A stretch of 64,000 bases of DNA from Camellia lanceoleosa (lineage: Eukaryota; Streptophyta; Magnoliopsida; Ericales; Theaceae). Position numbers and translations under genes: made by a program. The stretch covers positions 46,198,190 to 46,262,189 of the forward strand of contig CM045761.1 in the NCBI GenBank assembly GCA_025200525.1. The letters run 5' to 3'. Shown here piece by piece: positions 20,961-33,279 of this stretch (the stretch's first letter is position 1; every line of letters starts with the position of its first letter). The notes beneath the pieces were generated by a model. That model was not told where the DNA came from and did no database searches. It saw nothing but the letters and a program-made list of their open reading frames with translations.

Positions 20961-22530
20961 GAGTTGATAAATTGCAAATCAATCAAAGGATATAAAGATG
21001 ATTTTTTTGGTTAAAATTAAAAAAAAAACAATTAACAAGTATCGTATATAAATAAAAAAATTTTTAAAAATTTCATACAGTTTTAAGATTTTAGAGGCGC
21101 TGGCATTGAAAGCCTTACTCAGTAATTTTATTTTTAGATTAACTATTTTGCAACAAGTTAAGAATTTATAAAAATAAAAATAAAAAAGTTGAGATTTAGA
21201 AATTGTTTCTGTGGTTGGCCTGTGTGCGCTTAGTTGGAATTGGGTCTAAAAAACAAAAATTAAAAAGTGAAGTGACGTGGGGCTGTGCTGTGTCAGTGGG
21301 GGCTGGGCTGTGAATCACTTTTTAGCTAACAATCCAAAAAAAAAAAAAAACTGTGAATCACTTTTCAGTTAAGAGGATTTGCAGTGGAACTGTCGAGGAT
21401 AGTGTTTGTGTCAGTTGTTAAGTTTTAATTAATAATATTTGTTATTTGGTGTTGTAGTATAATTATTAACGTGTGTGTTAGTAATATATATTAGTGTCAA
21501 ATGTTAATATATTTGTTATTTGTAGTGAGCGTTTTAACTAATGAAGGAGGGTGTTTTTTTTGTCTTATCGATTAACCGGCCGGATGTCGGGTCGGTTGAT
21601 CGGTTAACCACATTTTTTTAAAAAAATTTGGTGGGATTTTTTTTTTGGATTTGAAATTTAATTTTAGGTTTGAAATTTTTGATTAAACTAAATTATTTAT
21701 TTATTTTATTTATTATATATATATATATATTTAACACACCCCTTAACACATCCATTGCACCACCACTCACTCTCTAAAATTAACAAACTCTTAACACATC
21801 CTAATAAACATTTTTGGGTCTCACTTTTATTATTTTTTGTCATATAACATATATCTTAATACACTTTTTTAACCATCCCATTGTGAATGCCCTGAAAAAA
21901 AATAAAATAAAAATAAATAATGGAAGGAATACGTGACCCCTGGTCTTGAGTAATTCCGACCCTACTTACGTGGATATGTTTTTATAATTTTATTAATTAT
22001 ATATTTATAATTTTATTTTTATTTTTATTTTTATGTATTATATAGAGCAATTAATAAAATTAGAAAGACATACAATTAATTAGAATTCCTTAAAAAATTT
22101 GATAATCCCTCAAGGAAGAGATCAAAACAAAGGAGAAAGTTCTGCAAAGTGAGAGAAGTTAGATTGATATTCAACCATTGAATGCTCATATTATATTGAT
22201 CCAATGGTTAGGAAAATTAAAAGAAGAACTGGAATGATGCGAATTACAATTTTTTTTTTCAATTATAATTTTTTTATTTATCCATAATGTAAATATATAA
22301 TTTTTTTAAAAGATTATAAAAGATTAAAAAAAACAACAAAAATAATTACTCAAAAATTTAAATCCAAATACTACTTAAAAACAAAAACAAAAAAAAAGAA
22401 GAGGAAAAGTTGGTTGAAGATATGCTAAAATGACATTTGACTATTATAACACTATTGCTATAATTTGTCATTTTGTTACTGTAATATGCCAAATTATAAC
22501 TTTAGCGATGCTCTAATGACAACTACCATT
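20961..22530. other. AT-rich intergenic sequence with a possible MITE
   Basis: No coding potential. About 21370-21897 may be a MITE: it starts GGATTTGCAGTGG and ends CCATCCCATTGTGAATGCCC, whose reverse complement GGGCATTCACAATGG partly matches the start. It is AT-rich with long poly-T runs. A smaller MITE-like stretch with ATTGGAGATA-type ends is at about 22430-22535. Confidence 0.3.
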
Positions 22531-23431
22531 GGAGATACTATTACTATTTGATTAGTATGATTTAGTAAATAAATTAATAATTTACTAAATTAGTGTAAGA
22601 TTGATTGTTTAATTGGATTAATGGAATGAATAATTGTATATATTTTAATTATAATTATAATTATAATTATAATTGTATATATTTTAATTGTATATATTTA
22701 CCCTATATATAATTTTAATTATATATTTGTTTTACATTATTAGTTGTATGATTAAAAAAATTATCAATTTTGTTGAATGGAATATTCATCGAAATTTAAT
22801 TTGGATAACAAAAATTTCAACCCAAATAATAGAATATGAATCTCATGAATTAATAATCTTAATCATATGATATAATCCGGCAATCAAACAAGCCTAATGA
22901 GTAATGCTATGGCAATCTCTTCTTATCAAATATATATATATATATATATTGATGTAACAGTGACAATACATGTAAGATTAATAAAAAGTTACAAAGGGAT
23001 TAAGCAGACAAGTATGATCTCCCATTAATCTATTATTATTGTGGTTTCTACTGTAAATCATAATTGTTTATTGGGTTGTGATAACGTTACATGATATACC
23101 TGTTACATCCAATATTTACATATTTTTATCATATTAATAAGACTATAAAAACAAAATCAATCACAAAACCAACCATATAAAATAATTCTAGCCATACAAA
23201 ATACACAGTAAAATTCATTATAAAGATAGAATTTCATTTGTCATACAATAAGTTTAGACACGTAATCGATAATAAAACAATCACATAGGTAGAGCAATAT
23301 GAGTGAAACAGTATGTCCTGACATGTTATAAAAGTTTTATGTAGTTCATAAAAAATTATGTGATTAATTATGTGTTCGTAATTTTGTTGCTGGTCATATG
23401 ATGGGGGCACATATACATTAATTAGATATTA
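22531..23431. repeat. Segment paralogous to the P450 upstream region (copy A)
   Basis: Matches 60905-61930 in order and orientation: ACTATTTGATTAG, TTGGATTAATGG.ATGAATAATT, the GCAATCTCTTCTTATC stretch, AATAAAAAGTT.CAAA.GGATTAAG, and CATATGATGGGG.C.CATATAC.TTAATTAGATATTA. It is interrupted after 23431 by the Mutator-like element, and resumes at 24420 and again at about 25710-26150. No P450 coding sequence lies on its gene-proximal side (below 22530), so only the flank is duplicated or retained. Confidence 0.65.
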
Positions 23432-24419
23432 GGGCGAATTACATTAATAGTACCTATAGTTTGAAATTTGTATCACTTTAATTTCCGATCTTTTAATTGT
23501 GATACATTTAATCCTGAATTTTTAATCTCGTTCCAAATAAGGACAATTGAAGACATTATTGCTCTATTTGAAAGACAAAGTCGTCATATAACTTATTTTG
23601 TGTAAGTTAACTTATATGTTGTTTGAAATATAATGCCTTTTTTTTTTAATGAATAATATTGGAACCTTTTTTGGTTATAAAGTTCTATTTAGTTTGATTT
23701 TTAGAATCTATTTTTAGAAAAATTTGGCTAAGAAATTAAAAATTAAATTGGTGAAAAAAAATTAAAAATGTCATTTTTATATAATTTTATTTTTTGGGAT
23801 GATAGAAATAAATTTTTAAAATAAAATTGTTTGATATTTATTTTCGTTAAATTAGTTTTTATTTTTTCAAAAATCAAACATGGCAACAATTTTGATGTCA
23901 TTATTAAACCAATTCATTAAATCAAAAAATTTAAAAATAAAAACATTTTATATATTAAACGAAATTAAAAGCCTCATAATCATCAATTACATGATAATCA
24001 TTAAAAAATATCTGTTAACAGCAAATAGAACCATCTATTCCATGATAACTATCTAAAAATATCAATAAAACAATCACCCATTATATGATCATCATCCAAA
24101 CACATACTAAAAATTAATTTGGCAAAAAAATAAAAAAAATTAAATGTAAAAGATTTATTATTTTTATATAATTTTATCTTTAATGAGTAGAAATAATTTT
24201 TAAAAATTGAAAAATAATTTTTTCATATTTATTTTTGTCAAGTCAGTTTATATTTTATTAAATTGACAATTTTGCCTTTGAAATGGAGCAACAGTATCTT
24301 CAATTGTCCTTATATGAAACATGATTCAAAATTTAGAATCAAATCTATCACAATTAAAAAGTTAAGAATCAAAATAACAAAAATTTCAAATTATAGGGAT
24401 CGTTAGTATAATTCGCCGC
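23432..24419. mobile_element. Non-autonomous Mutator-like element with 9-bp target duplication
   Basis: Its ends are inverted repeats: GGGCGAATTACATTAATAG... at the left, and at the right the reverse complement of GCGGCGAATTATACTAACG.... Similarity extends over about 120 bp (TTTGAAATTT, TTTTAATTGTGATA.ATTT, AAGGACAATTGAAGA). Flanks are TAGATATTA (23423-23431) and TAAATATTA (24420-24428), 8 of 9 matching, the size expected for Mutator-like elements. The paralogous locus at about 61880-61940 reads TTAGATATTA.TAA without an insert, which supports an empty site. No transposase is encoded. Confidence 0.8.
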
Positions 24420-24600
24420 TAAATATTAATAACATTTATGTTGGGCTTCTTGTTGTCATTATTGAGCTATTATATATGTTTCACATCAAATGATATATGA
24501 AATGTGGTAAAAATATATGATCATAATAGCATTACTCATACAAAAAATAGTAAGTCAATGAATACAAAAATTGGTACACAAAATATACATGAGCAAAAAA

Positions 24601-25688
24601 GGTTCCGTTTGGTAAGCCTCTCAAATTATAGTTCCACCAATTGATTTGAGTGTGATGTTTGTTTTAAACTTTCAAATCATAATTCTACACTCATTTCTCA
24701 AAACTCAATTCAAAACATAATCATTACTTTTCAAAACTCATAACCAAACACATAATTCAAAACTCTTTTCAAAACTCAATTCAAATCAATATTATATTTT
24801 TTAAAATATTTTAATTTTGTTAAGATTTTAAATATTTTAATATTTAAATATGTTACAATTTTTTTTAATTTTTTGAATATTTTAAAATATTTTAATTTTT
24901 AAATATTATGATTTTAATTTTTTAAATTTTAAACTATTTTATAAAAATAAATTCAAACTTTATTTTATAAAAATATTTTTAAATATTTTAATTTTTTTTG
25001 TTATGTATTTGATTACGATTTGAGTGTAGAGTTGTGAAAGTAGTATGGAGTTTTAAGTTATGTATTTGGTTATGAGTTTTAAAAATAATTTTTTAATTAA
25101 GTTTTATTTTATGTGTTTGGTTACGATTTGAGTGCATAGTTGTTTTTAAATTTAAAATATTAAAATTTAAAATTATTTAAATTTTTTGAATATTTAAATT
25201 ATTTAAATTTTTTGAATATTTATTTTAATTTTTTACTTATTAAATTTTTTAGATTATTTAAATTATTTAAATATTTATGATTTAAATTTTTTGAATATTT
25301 ATTTTGAAAAAAACTATTTCCTTTGTAGTATTTTCAATAAAAAATTGATTAATATTATTTTCTGTTAATAATAATTTTTTTAATTGAATTTTAAAAAGAG
25401 TTTGGTTATGATTGTTGGTCAGAATTTTCAATAGTGTGAAAGTAATGCGTTTTGTTATGAGTTATAACAATTTAAATTAAGTTTTGAAAACTCTTTCCAA
25501 AACTCATAACCAAATAAATTTTTTTACTTCACATGTCGAATCAAACTTTCAAAACTCAATTCAATACTCTATTCAAAAATCATAACCAAACAAATTTTCT
25601 GCACTCAAATCATAAGTTCAAAACATACAAATTCAAAATACAACTCATATTCTCAAATCATAGTTAAAAAATCTTACCAAACGGAGCC
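24601..25688. mobile_element. hAT-like TIR element, copy 1
   Basis: Begins GGTTCCGTTTGGTAAG and ends CTTACCAAACGGAGCC, perfect inverted partners apart from one base. The CTCAAATYATAGTT-type subterminal stretch is also inverted. The interior is AT-rich with repeated AACTCATAACCAAA / TTTGGTTATGAGTT words on both strands and no transposase. A clear target duplication is not visible. The superfamily is assigned only on TIR style and is uncertain. Confidence 0.65.
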
Positions 25689-26876
25689 TAAGTTTTTTAA
25701 AAATGAACCTACTAACAAATCTTAAAATAATTTTATCCATTTATATATTTTGTGTGCCTGATTCTAAGATTAGTCTCTATTAAAAGTGTATGGAACAAGT
25801 TGTATAATATTCTCTTTTGAAAACTATAAGAATAGTGTAATTTTTAAGCTTAGCCCTTGTTTGGGAAATGTGTATTTTAATTTAAAAATCAAAAGGTCAC
25901 TAAAGGTATCACAGAGTCAACAAACTACATAAAAAAATCAAAAAATTCATTTTCTCAATACTTTTTGCACTTTTTTTACCAAAAAATTATTTCAAACATA
26001 TTAATTTTTTTTTATTTCATATGTTAAGTAAAAAAATAAAAAATTATTAAAATAATATATTCCCAAACTTGAACTTAATATGATTTGGATTATAATTAAA
26101 ATAATATAAACTACACATTTCATTATTTGATTTTTTTTTTTGAATGCATGGAATGGTACAACTCACACATATACACACAACAATTACTTTGTTTGGTTTT
26201 GGAATTTTTTAAAATAATTTAGAAAATTTTAATTTATATTTTATATTTTTAATTAGTTTTTTTATTTTTTTATTCACTTAATTTATATACACTTATAGTA
26301 TAAAATTTGGGAAAATATTGAAAAAATTATTAGATTGATCTAATTATTTTGGAAAAATTGCAAATAAGTGGTGTTCTTACAAAATATTTATAAATTTATA
26401 AAAAATAAAAATTATATATTTAATTATTAAAGTTGGTAAAGTTTACTACTGATTTGAAATATTTTTCTAAAACATATATTGAATTGTAATTTCTTAATTT
26501 TTTTCATAAATAATATACACGAAGTGTTCTACAAAATAAACAGTTTGAATCATTAAAATCAGACCTATAGTGGGCTTCACGGGCTCGAACAATTCTCACA
26601 AATTTATATTTAAATTTAAGAAAAGTCTAACCCTTTTTGAAATTTTTTATTTTTTGTTAAATACTAATATAGTAATGAACAAACAATAAATCTACGATAT
26701 TAGAAATTTTTTCAAAAATTTACTTAAAATGATAAATCAATGGTATATATAAATTTATTGTTGTGGGGTCACTTCTGGAGTGTATCTTGACCACAAATTT
26801 AAAATTTCGTTATTTTTTTATTTTTTATTTATTTATTTTTGTTGAGTTTGTAGCATTCTTGAGGAACAAATATAAG

Positions 26877-27447
26877 TGCCATTTTGGGAACAAAATAAAA
26901 AGCCACGTTTTTGGATAAAATGTCCAAAAATGCAAGTGTCAAAAACGCCAGAAAATTGGTTCGGCAAGTGCTAAAAACACAGGTGTAAAATTACAAACTA
27001 GGACCTATGAAAAAAAATAAAAAAATAAATTTCTTATGTTGGGTAAGGATATTTTGGTCATTTTAATTTGATTTGACACCATAAATAAATATAAAAGCAA
27101 GGGTTTGGTTATGGTGTGCAACTTATACCTTACACCTTATACCTTACACTTACACCTTACACTTACACCTTTTGTGAAAAATTAAACTTTACACTTACAC
27201 CTTTTTTGAGGTTGCACACCATATGCAACCCACTTACACCTTACACCTTACACTTACACCTTATACTTATACTTACACCTTACACTTACACCTTTCGTTT
27301 AAGTGACACATGGTGTGTACTTGCACACTTAAAAAAACTCTTAAAAACTAACTTTTTACCAACTTCCCAAATCACTTTCTAAAAAACTAAAAAATTTAAT
27401 AAAAAAGTAAAAATTAATTTTTTACTAATTTTCCAAAACACCATAAG
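26877..27447. mobile_element. 571-bp insertion with a TTACACCT repeat core
   Basis: Present in unit 1 and absent from unit 2, which reads AACAAATATAAGTAATTTTAC across the site. ATAAG flanks it on both sides (26872-26876 and 27443-27447), consistent with a 5-bp target duplication. The middle (about 27110-27300) is built from CTTACACCTTACACTTACACC words. The right end contains ACTTTTTACCAACTTCCCAAA, similar to the MITE end at 59050-59078. The open frame across the core is compositional. Confidence 0.6.
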
Positions 27448-27864
27448 TAATTTCACTTCCTTGCCTCAATAAATTCTAGAAACTAAAGAGTATATTCTAG
27501 AGAAAGCTAGGGGCCAAAGACAGGTTTGGGGCCCAAGTGCTGCACTGCAATGATTTAGGCCTATGTCGGCAATTAGAAAGAAAATTGAGTGAGATCTCTA
27601 AAAAAACGAGAGGTCTAATGGAATATTAATTTATTTTTTTTTCTTTATATTTTGTCTTTTATCTTATTGTTTGTTTTTTATTTTCTTTTAAATATGTGGT
27701 GCTAGCTCATTAGAACTGCTTTAGAGCAGTTCTAATTAGAGCTCTGTAGCAAAACTGGATTAGAAAATAAAAAAACAAAAAGAAGAGCTATTTTATTGAC
27801 TTGGTAGGATCACATTATTTTTATATTTTTATATATAATTCTTTTAGAAAAACAAAAACAATAA

Positions 27865-28861
27865 GGCTCCGTTTGGTAAGCCTTTCAAATTATAGTTCCA
27901 CCCATTGATTTGAGTGTGATGTTTGTTTTAAACTTTTAAATCATAATTCTATACCTATTTCTCAAAACTCAATTCAAAACATAATCATTACTTTTCAAAA
28001 CTCATAACCAAATACATAATTCAAAACTCTTTTCAAAACTCAATTCAAATCAATATTTTATTTTTTAAAATATTTTAATATTTAAATATGTTACGATTTT
28101 TTTAATTTTTTGAATATTTTAAAATATTTTAATTTTTACATATTACGATTTTAATTTTTTAAATTTTAAACTATTTATAAAAATAAATTCAAACTCTATT
28201 TTATAAAAATATTTTTAAATATTTTAATTTTTTTGTTATGTATTTGGTTACGATTTAAGTGTAGAATTGTGAAAATAGTATGAAGTTTTAAGTTATGTAT
28301 TTGGTTATGAGTTTTAAAAATAATTTCTTAATTGAGTTTTATTTTATGTGTTTGGTTACGATTTGAGTGTATAGTTGTTTTTAAATTTAAAATATTAAAA
28401 TTTAAAATTATTTAAATTTTTTAGATTATTTAAATTATTTAAATATTTATGATTTAAATTTTTTGAATATTTATTTTGAAAAAAATTATTTCCTTTGTAG
28501 TATTTTCAATAAAAAATTGATTAATGTTATTTTCTGTTAATAATAATTTTTTTTAATTGAATTTTAAAAAGAGTTTAGTTATGAGTATTGGTCAGAATTT
28601 TCAATAGTGTAAAAGTAGTTCGTTTTGTTATGAGTTATAACAATTTAAATTAAGTTTTGAAAACTCTTTCCAAAACTCATAATCAAATAAATTTTTTTAC
28701 TTCATATGTCGAATCAAACTTTCAAAACTCAATTTAACACTCTATTCAAAAATCATAACCAAACAAATTTTCTACACTCAAATTATAAGTTCAAAACATA
28801 CAAATTCAAAATACAACTTATATTCTCAAATTATAGATAAAAAATCTTACTAAACGGAACC
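27865..28861. mobile_element. hAT-like TIR element, copy 2
   Basis: Second copy of the 24601-25688 element, starting GGCTCCGTTTGGTAAG and ending CTTACTAAACGGAACC. It is about 90 bp shorter through internal deletions (for example around 28060 and 28420). It forms the left edge of tandem unit 2. Confidence 0.65.
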
Positions 28862-30599
28862 TAAGTTTTTTAAAAATGAACCTACTAACAAATCTTAAAA
28901 TAATTTTATCCATTTATATATTTTGTGTGTCTCATTCTATGATTAGTCTCTATATTCAGAATAAAAGTGAATGGAACAAGTTGTATAATATTCTCTTTTG
29001 AAAACTATACGAATAGTGTAATTTAAGCTTAGCCCTTGTTTGGGAAGTGTGTATTTTAGTTTAAAAATCAAAAGGTTACTAAAGGTATCAAAAAGTCAGC
29101 AAACTACATAAAAAAAAGTCAAAAAATTCATTTTTCCAATACTTTTTGCACTTTTTTAACCAAAAAATTATTTCAAACATATTAATTTTTTTTTTATTTC
29201 ATATGTTAAGTAAAAAAATAAAAAATTATTAAAATAATATATTTCCAAACTTGACCTTAATATGATTTGGATTATAATTAAAATAATATAAACATTTCAT
29301 TATTTGATTTATTTTTTTTTTTTTGAATGCATAGAAGGGTACAACTCACACATATACACACACAACAATTACTTTGTTTGGTTTTGGAATTTTTAAAAAT
29401 AATTTAGAAAATTTTAATTTATATTTTATATTTTTAATTAGTTTTTTAATTTTTTTTATTCACTTAATTTATATACACTTAAAGTATAAAATTTGGGAAA
29501 ATATTGAAAAAATTATTAGATTGATCTAATTATTTTTGAAAAATTGCAAATAAGTGGTGTTCTTACAAAATATTTATAAATTTATAAAAAATAAATATTA
29601 TATATTTAATTATTAAAGTTGGTATAGTTTACTACTGATTTGAAATATTTTTCTAAAACATATATTGAATTGTAATTTCTTAATTTTTTTATAAATAATA
29701 TACACGAAGTGTTCTACAAAATAAACAATTTGAATCATTAAAATCAGACCTATAGTAGGTTTCATGGGCTCGAACAATTCTCACAAATTTATATTTAAAT
29801 TTAAGAAAAGTCTAACCCTTTTTGAAATTTTCTATTTTTTGTTAAATACTAATATAGTAATGAACAAACAATAAATCTAGGATATTAGAAATTTTTTCAA
29901 AAATTTACTTAAAATGATAAATCAATGGTATATATAAATTTATTGTTGTAGGGTCACTTCTGGAGTGTATCTTGACCACAAATTTAAAATTTCTTTCTTT
30001 ATTTATTTTGTATTTATTTATTTTTGTTGAGTTTGTAGCATTCTTGAGGAACAAATATAAGTAATTTTACTTCCTTGCCTCAATAAATTCTAAACTAAAG
30101 AGTATATTCTAGAGAAAGCTAGGGGCCGAAGACAGGTTTGGGGCCCAAGCCCTGCACTGCAATGATTTAGGCCTATGTCGGCAATTAGAAAGGAAATTGA
30201 GTGAGATCTCTAAAAAAGAGTTTTAATGGAAAATTAATTTGTCGTTTTTTTATTTTTTATTTTTTATGTTTTGTCTTTTATTTTACTATTTGTTTGTTTG
30301 TTTTTTTTTTTTTTAAATATGTGGTGCTAGCTCATTAGAGTTGCTTTAGAGCAGTTCTAATTAGAGTTCTGTAGCAAAACTCAATTAGAAAATAAAAAAA
30401 CAAAAATAAGAGCTATTTTATTGACTTGGTTGGATCACATTATTTTTATATTTTCATATATAATTCTTTTAGAAAAACAAAAACAATAATTTTTTTTTCT
30501 TACTTGTCAAAATACGCCTTAATTGAAACGTGATGTTCTTTTGGAAGGGTTCAATAGAAATAATTTATTATTATTATTATTATTACTATTATTATTGTA

Positions 30600-31387
30600 A
30601 AAGGGAACTGCATCAATAATTAAGTAGGGTAATACAATAGATATAATTTGATACACTATGGAGTATATGCCACATGTTTAACTGACAAGTGGCCCTCTAA
30701 ATAATCGTTGTCTTGCGTGCCCCCACAGGAGGGACAATTCAGCCAGATGAATGGTCGCCATTCTTCGGGAGAATATTAAAAAATAAAATAAGATATAAAA
30801 AAAATTATTATAAAATTATAAAAATAAAAGTGATTGTGGGGACATATTTTTTTTTGTTAATGACAACACGTGATTAAGGTGACAACGAAGTGCCAGCCAA
30901 GGTACCACGTGTTCTGATTATGACGACGAGATGATCTTGGCTAGGTCGAAGTTATCTGCGAAGATACCGGAATCCGAGATGAACGGATAAGGGGTAAGAG
31001 TCCTAGAATGAGGGAGGACCCCTACCTGGATAAGGATAAAACTCTTAGGGAGTTTATTTTTTTGTGTTAGAGAGTCCAAGATGTGCATTGAGCCAAAGTC
31101 CATTGAAGCTACACTTCTACAAGGATCAAGTCAATGCTGGCTATAAAAGTAAGGCACCTTTATGGGTCTAAGGTACGTTTTTTGTATTCTGACTAGTGAG
31201 TAAAAACACTATTTGCTATCTTTGAGAGATAATTGAGTACTGACTTGATCGTTGGAGTGCCCCCCGATAGGCGAACCACTGCCGGAGTCTTATCTTTTTG
31301 TGACAGGTTGTTCGGGCGCAACCTATTCTGTCAGTGCTCTCCAGCTGAGTACCTATTTGGCAGTGTGGTCAGAAAACAACACACACA
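30600..31387 (+). repeat. 5' LTR of the Tat-lineage element (left end approximate)
   Basis: Non-coding sequence ending just before the leader motif TTTGGCGTCGTCTGTGGG. It contains CACGTG at about 30906, a TATA box at 31142 and a pyrimidine-rich R/U5-like stretch. The left boundary is set loosely after the ATT microsatellite at 30560-30597; no target duplication or partner LTR was found to fix it. Confidence 0.5.
31142..31149 (+). promoter_or_regulatory. LTR TATA box
   Basis: TATAAAAG in GGCTATAAAAGTAAGG, about 245 bp before the LTR/leader boundary and in the expected orientation for transcription of gag-pol. Confidence 0.6.
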
Positions 31388-31390
31388 ATT

Positions 31391-31408
31391 TGGCGTCGTC
31401 TGTGGGAA
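31391..31408 (+). other. Primer-binding/leader motif of a Tat-type element
   Basis: TGGCGTCGTCTGTGGGAA differs by one base from TGGCGCCGTCTGTGGGAA, a leader I know from plant Tat-type elements. The first nine bases of that form fit the 3' end of plant tRNA-Asp. It starts just inside the presumed LTR end and 32 bp before the gag ATG. Confidence 0.6.
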
Positions 31409-31422
31409 AGAAAAGAGAATAG

Positions 31423-33267
31423 ATGGGCAACGACGAACAGAAAGAAAGGATTGGGGACGACATCCCTACTGGAAGTGGTAAATCCTTTGATCCTAATGTA
31501 AAGGAAGATAATTGTAACGAAGAAACTTGAGATCAGAATCCTAGAGAGAAAGACGTCGGCCAGGAGTGCGACGTATCAAAGAAGTCAAACCGAAGCGGGT
31601 ATTATAACGAGAACGACCTCCATGTGTGGAAAGATAGATGCCTGCGGAGGGATAGAGAGATGAAGGGAATAGCGAATTAATTGGCAGACCTACAATCAGT
31701 CGTCAATTTCATGATGCAGAACAACGTCATGCAGCCATCGTTCCCGTTATAAGACACGTTGATTCCAGCGGCCAAGAATGATGCCCAGAAAGTAAGGTAG
31801 AAAACAGTTCTTGCAGTCCCCCAGCACACTAGAACCAAGGACCACTCTCATCGGCCTTCAAGGGAGGTCGGCGCGAGGAGAGTCAATGAAGGGAGATTCT
31901 TGGAGGACATATCGTACCAAAGAAGCTAGCCCCAAAGAATATCGGCATGTTCAAGGGAAAGAATTCTGTTTCGACACAACTAATAGAGAGAGGTCCAAGA
32001 GGACTCATAACGACACCGGGAGTAGCGCACCAAAAAGGCTGAAGTCTGTGGACAGCCGAGCTCCTGAACAGACCAATGAGGATATGAGGGATTACCTCCA
32101 GAAGAAGTGGCAGGACGCCGAGGTAACCTCTCCAGTCAAGCCTAGAACGCCTTTTTCGGTAGAATTGGACAAATTTGAGGCCCCGAAAAGGTTTCACATG
32201 TCGAGATTCCAGATATACGACGGTAAGTCTGACCCTAACTTTCACGTTGGCTTGTACTTGAACTCAATAGCACTATACACCGGGAACGAGCCGTTGCTCT
32301 GCAAAGTGTTTCCCTCATTCTTTGGGGAAAACGCATTAGACTAGTTTTACAAGTTGCCGAAAGGAACTGTGAAAAGCTGGAAAGGCCTGGCCGAGATGTT
32401 CATGACCAGGTTTGTGACAAAAAAATTACAACCGTTGAGGGCAGACTCCCTAATGGCTCTGAGAATAGGCGAGGATGAAAGCCTCAAGACTTATGCTAAG
32501 AGGTATTATGAGATATTCAACCGAATACCAGGATGCAACTAAGAGGTGGCAGTCGTGTCCTTTAAGAACGACCTGAACGACGATTGTCTGCTTCGAAAAT
32601 CACTGGCAAAGGCATTGCCAAAAAGTATGGAGGAACTTATGGCCAGGATAGAGAAGTATACGAGAGCCGAGGAGAACACACTGGGGACAAAAAGCGTCAA
32701 AATAAGAGAAGAGAAACGGCTCGTCGAAGCGAGACCGAGGTAACACAGGATACAACAAGCAAGAGATAGGACTGAGGGCTGCACAGGCAATCACTACCGT
32801 ATTCCAGATTCCGGATTCCAATTTACAAAGTCTTGGAAAAAATTCGGAATCAGCCCTATTATAGAGTACTAGAGAAGATTCTTAGTGAATTTATGGGAAG
32901 AAGTCTGGGGAAACACTGTACTTACCACAATGAGGCATCTAACCCAAGGGTGCAGAGCCCTAAAAGCATATCTGGAAGGCCTGGTAGGACAGGGTCATCT
33001 AAGGGACCTAGTAGATGAGGCCAGGACAATGGAAGAGCAAGCGAGATCGCCAGCACCGGCAGTGCACCACCTCCAAAGATCACAACCGCAAGCAGGCGGA
33101 TCTCGAGTGATCAATGTGATTCACTTGAAAGTCAACAAAAACGAGATACATGGGGAAACTCAAAAGGTAAAACACTTACAGAATGTGTACCAGGTTCGGC
33201 AGAAGAGACCTAGGGCAGGCGAGTACCAGGGACCAATGGTGTCTTTTACTGAAGACGACCTATAGAT
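31423..33267 (+). pseudogene. Tat-element gag polyprotein, degraded
   Basis: The likely start is ATG at 31423 (MGNDEQKERIGDDIP), soon after the primer site. The recognisable capsid domain (retrotransposon gag family) spans about 32180-32700: PFSVELDKFEAPKRFHMSRF, IYDGKSDPNFHVGLYLNSI, WKGLAEMFMTRFVTKKLQPL, LMALRIGEDESLKTYAKRYY and KALPKSMEELMARIEKYTRA. Stops at about 31528, 31678, 31750, 32342 (where Trp is expected) and 32540, plus frameshifts, break the frame. The downstream part (32885-33265) is the basic linker ending in VSFTEDDL, a boundary seen before the protease in this lineage. No CCHC knuckle is evident. Confidence 0.85.
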
Positions 33268-33279
33268 GGTACAGTATCC

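Larger units (their letters stand above)
24601..30489. repeat. Tandem segmental duplication, units of about 2.65 kb
   Basis: Unit 1 (24601-27864) and unit 2 (27865-30489) are colinear and highly similar by eye throughout. Both start with the TIR element GG(T/C)TCCGTTTGGTAAGCC and both contain CCTATAGT.GG.TTCA.GGGCTCGAACAA, GGGGCC.AAGACAGGTTTGGGGCCCAAG, and the end GAAAAACAAAAACAATAA. Unit 1 carries an extra 571 bp at 26877-27447. The duplication begins exactly at the TIR element boundary. No protein-coding gene is in either unit. Confidence 0.85.

Noticed and set aside
27116..27382. 88-codon frame over the TTACACCT repeats
   Set aside because: Thr/Tyr/Leu periodicity simply mirrors the DNA repeat; no independent support.
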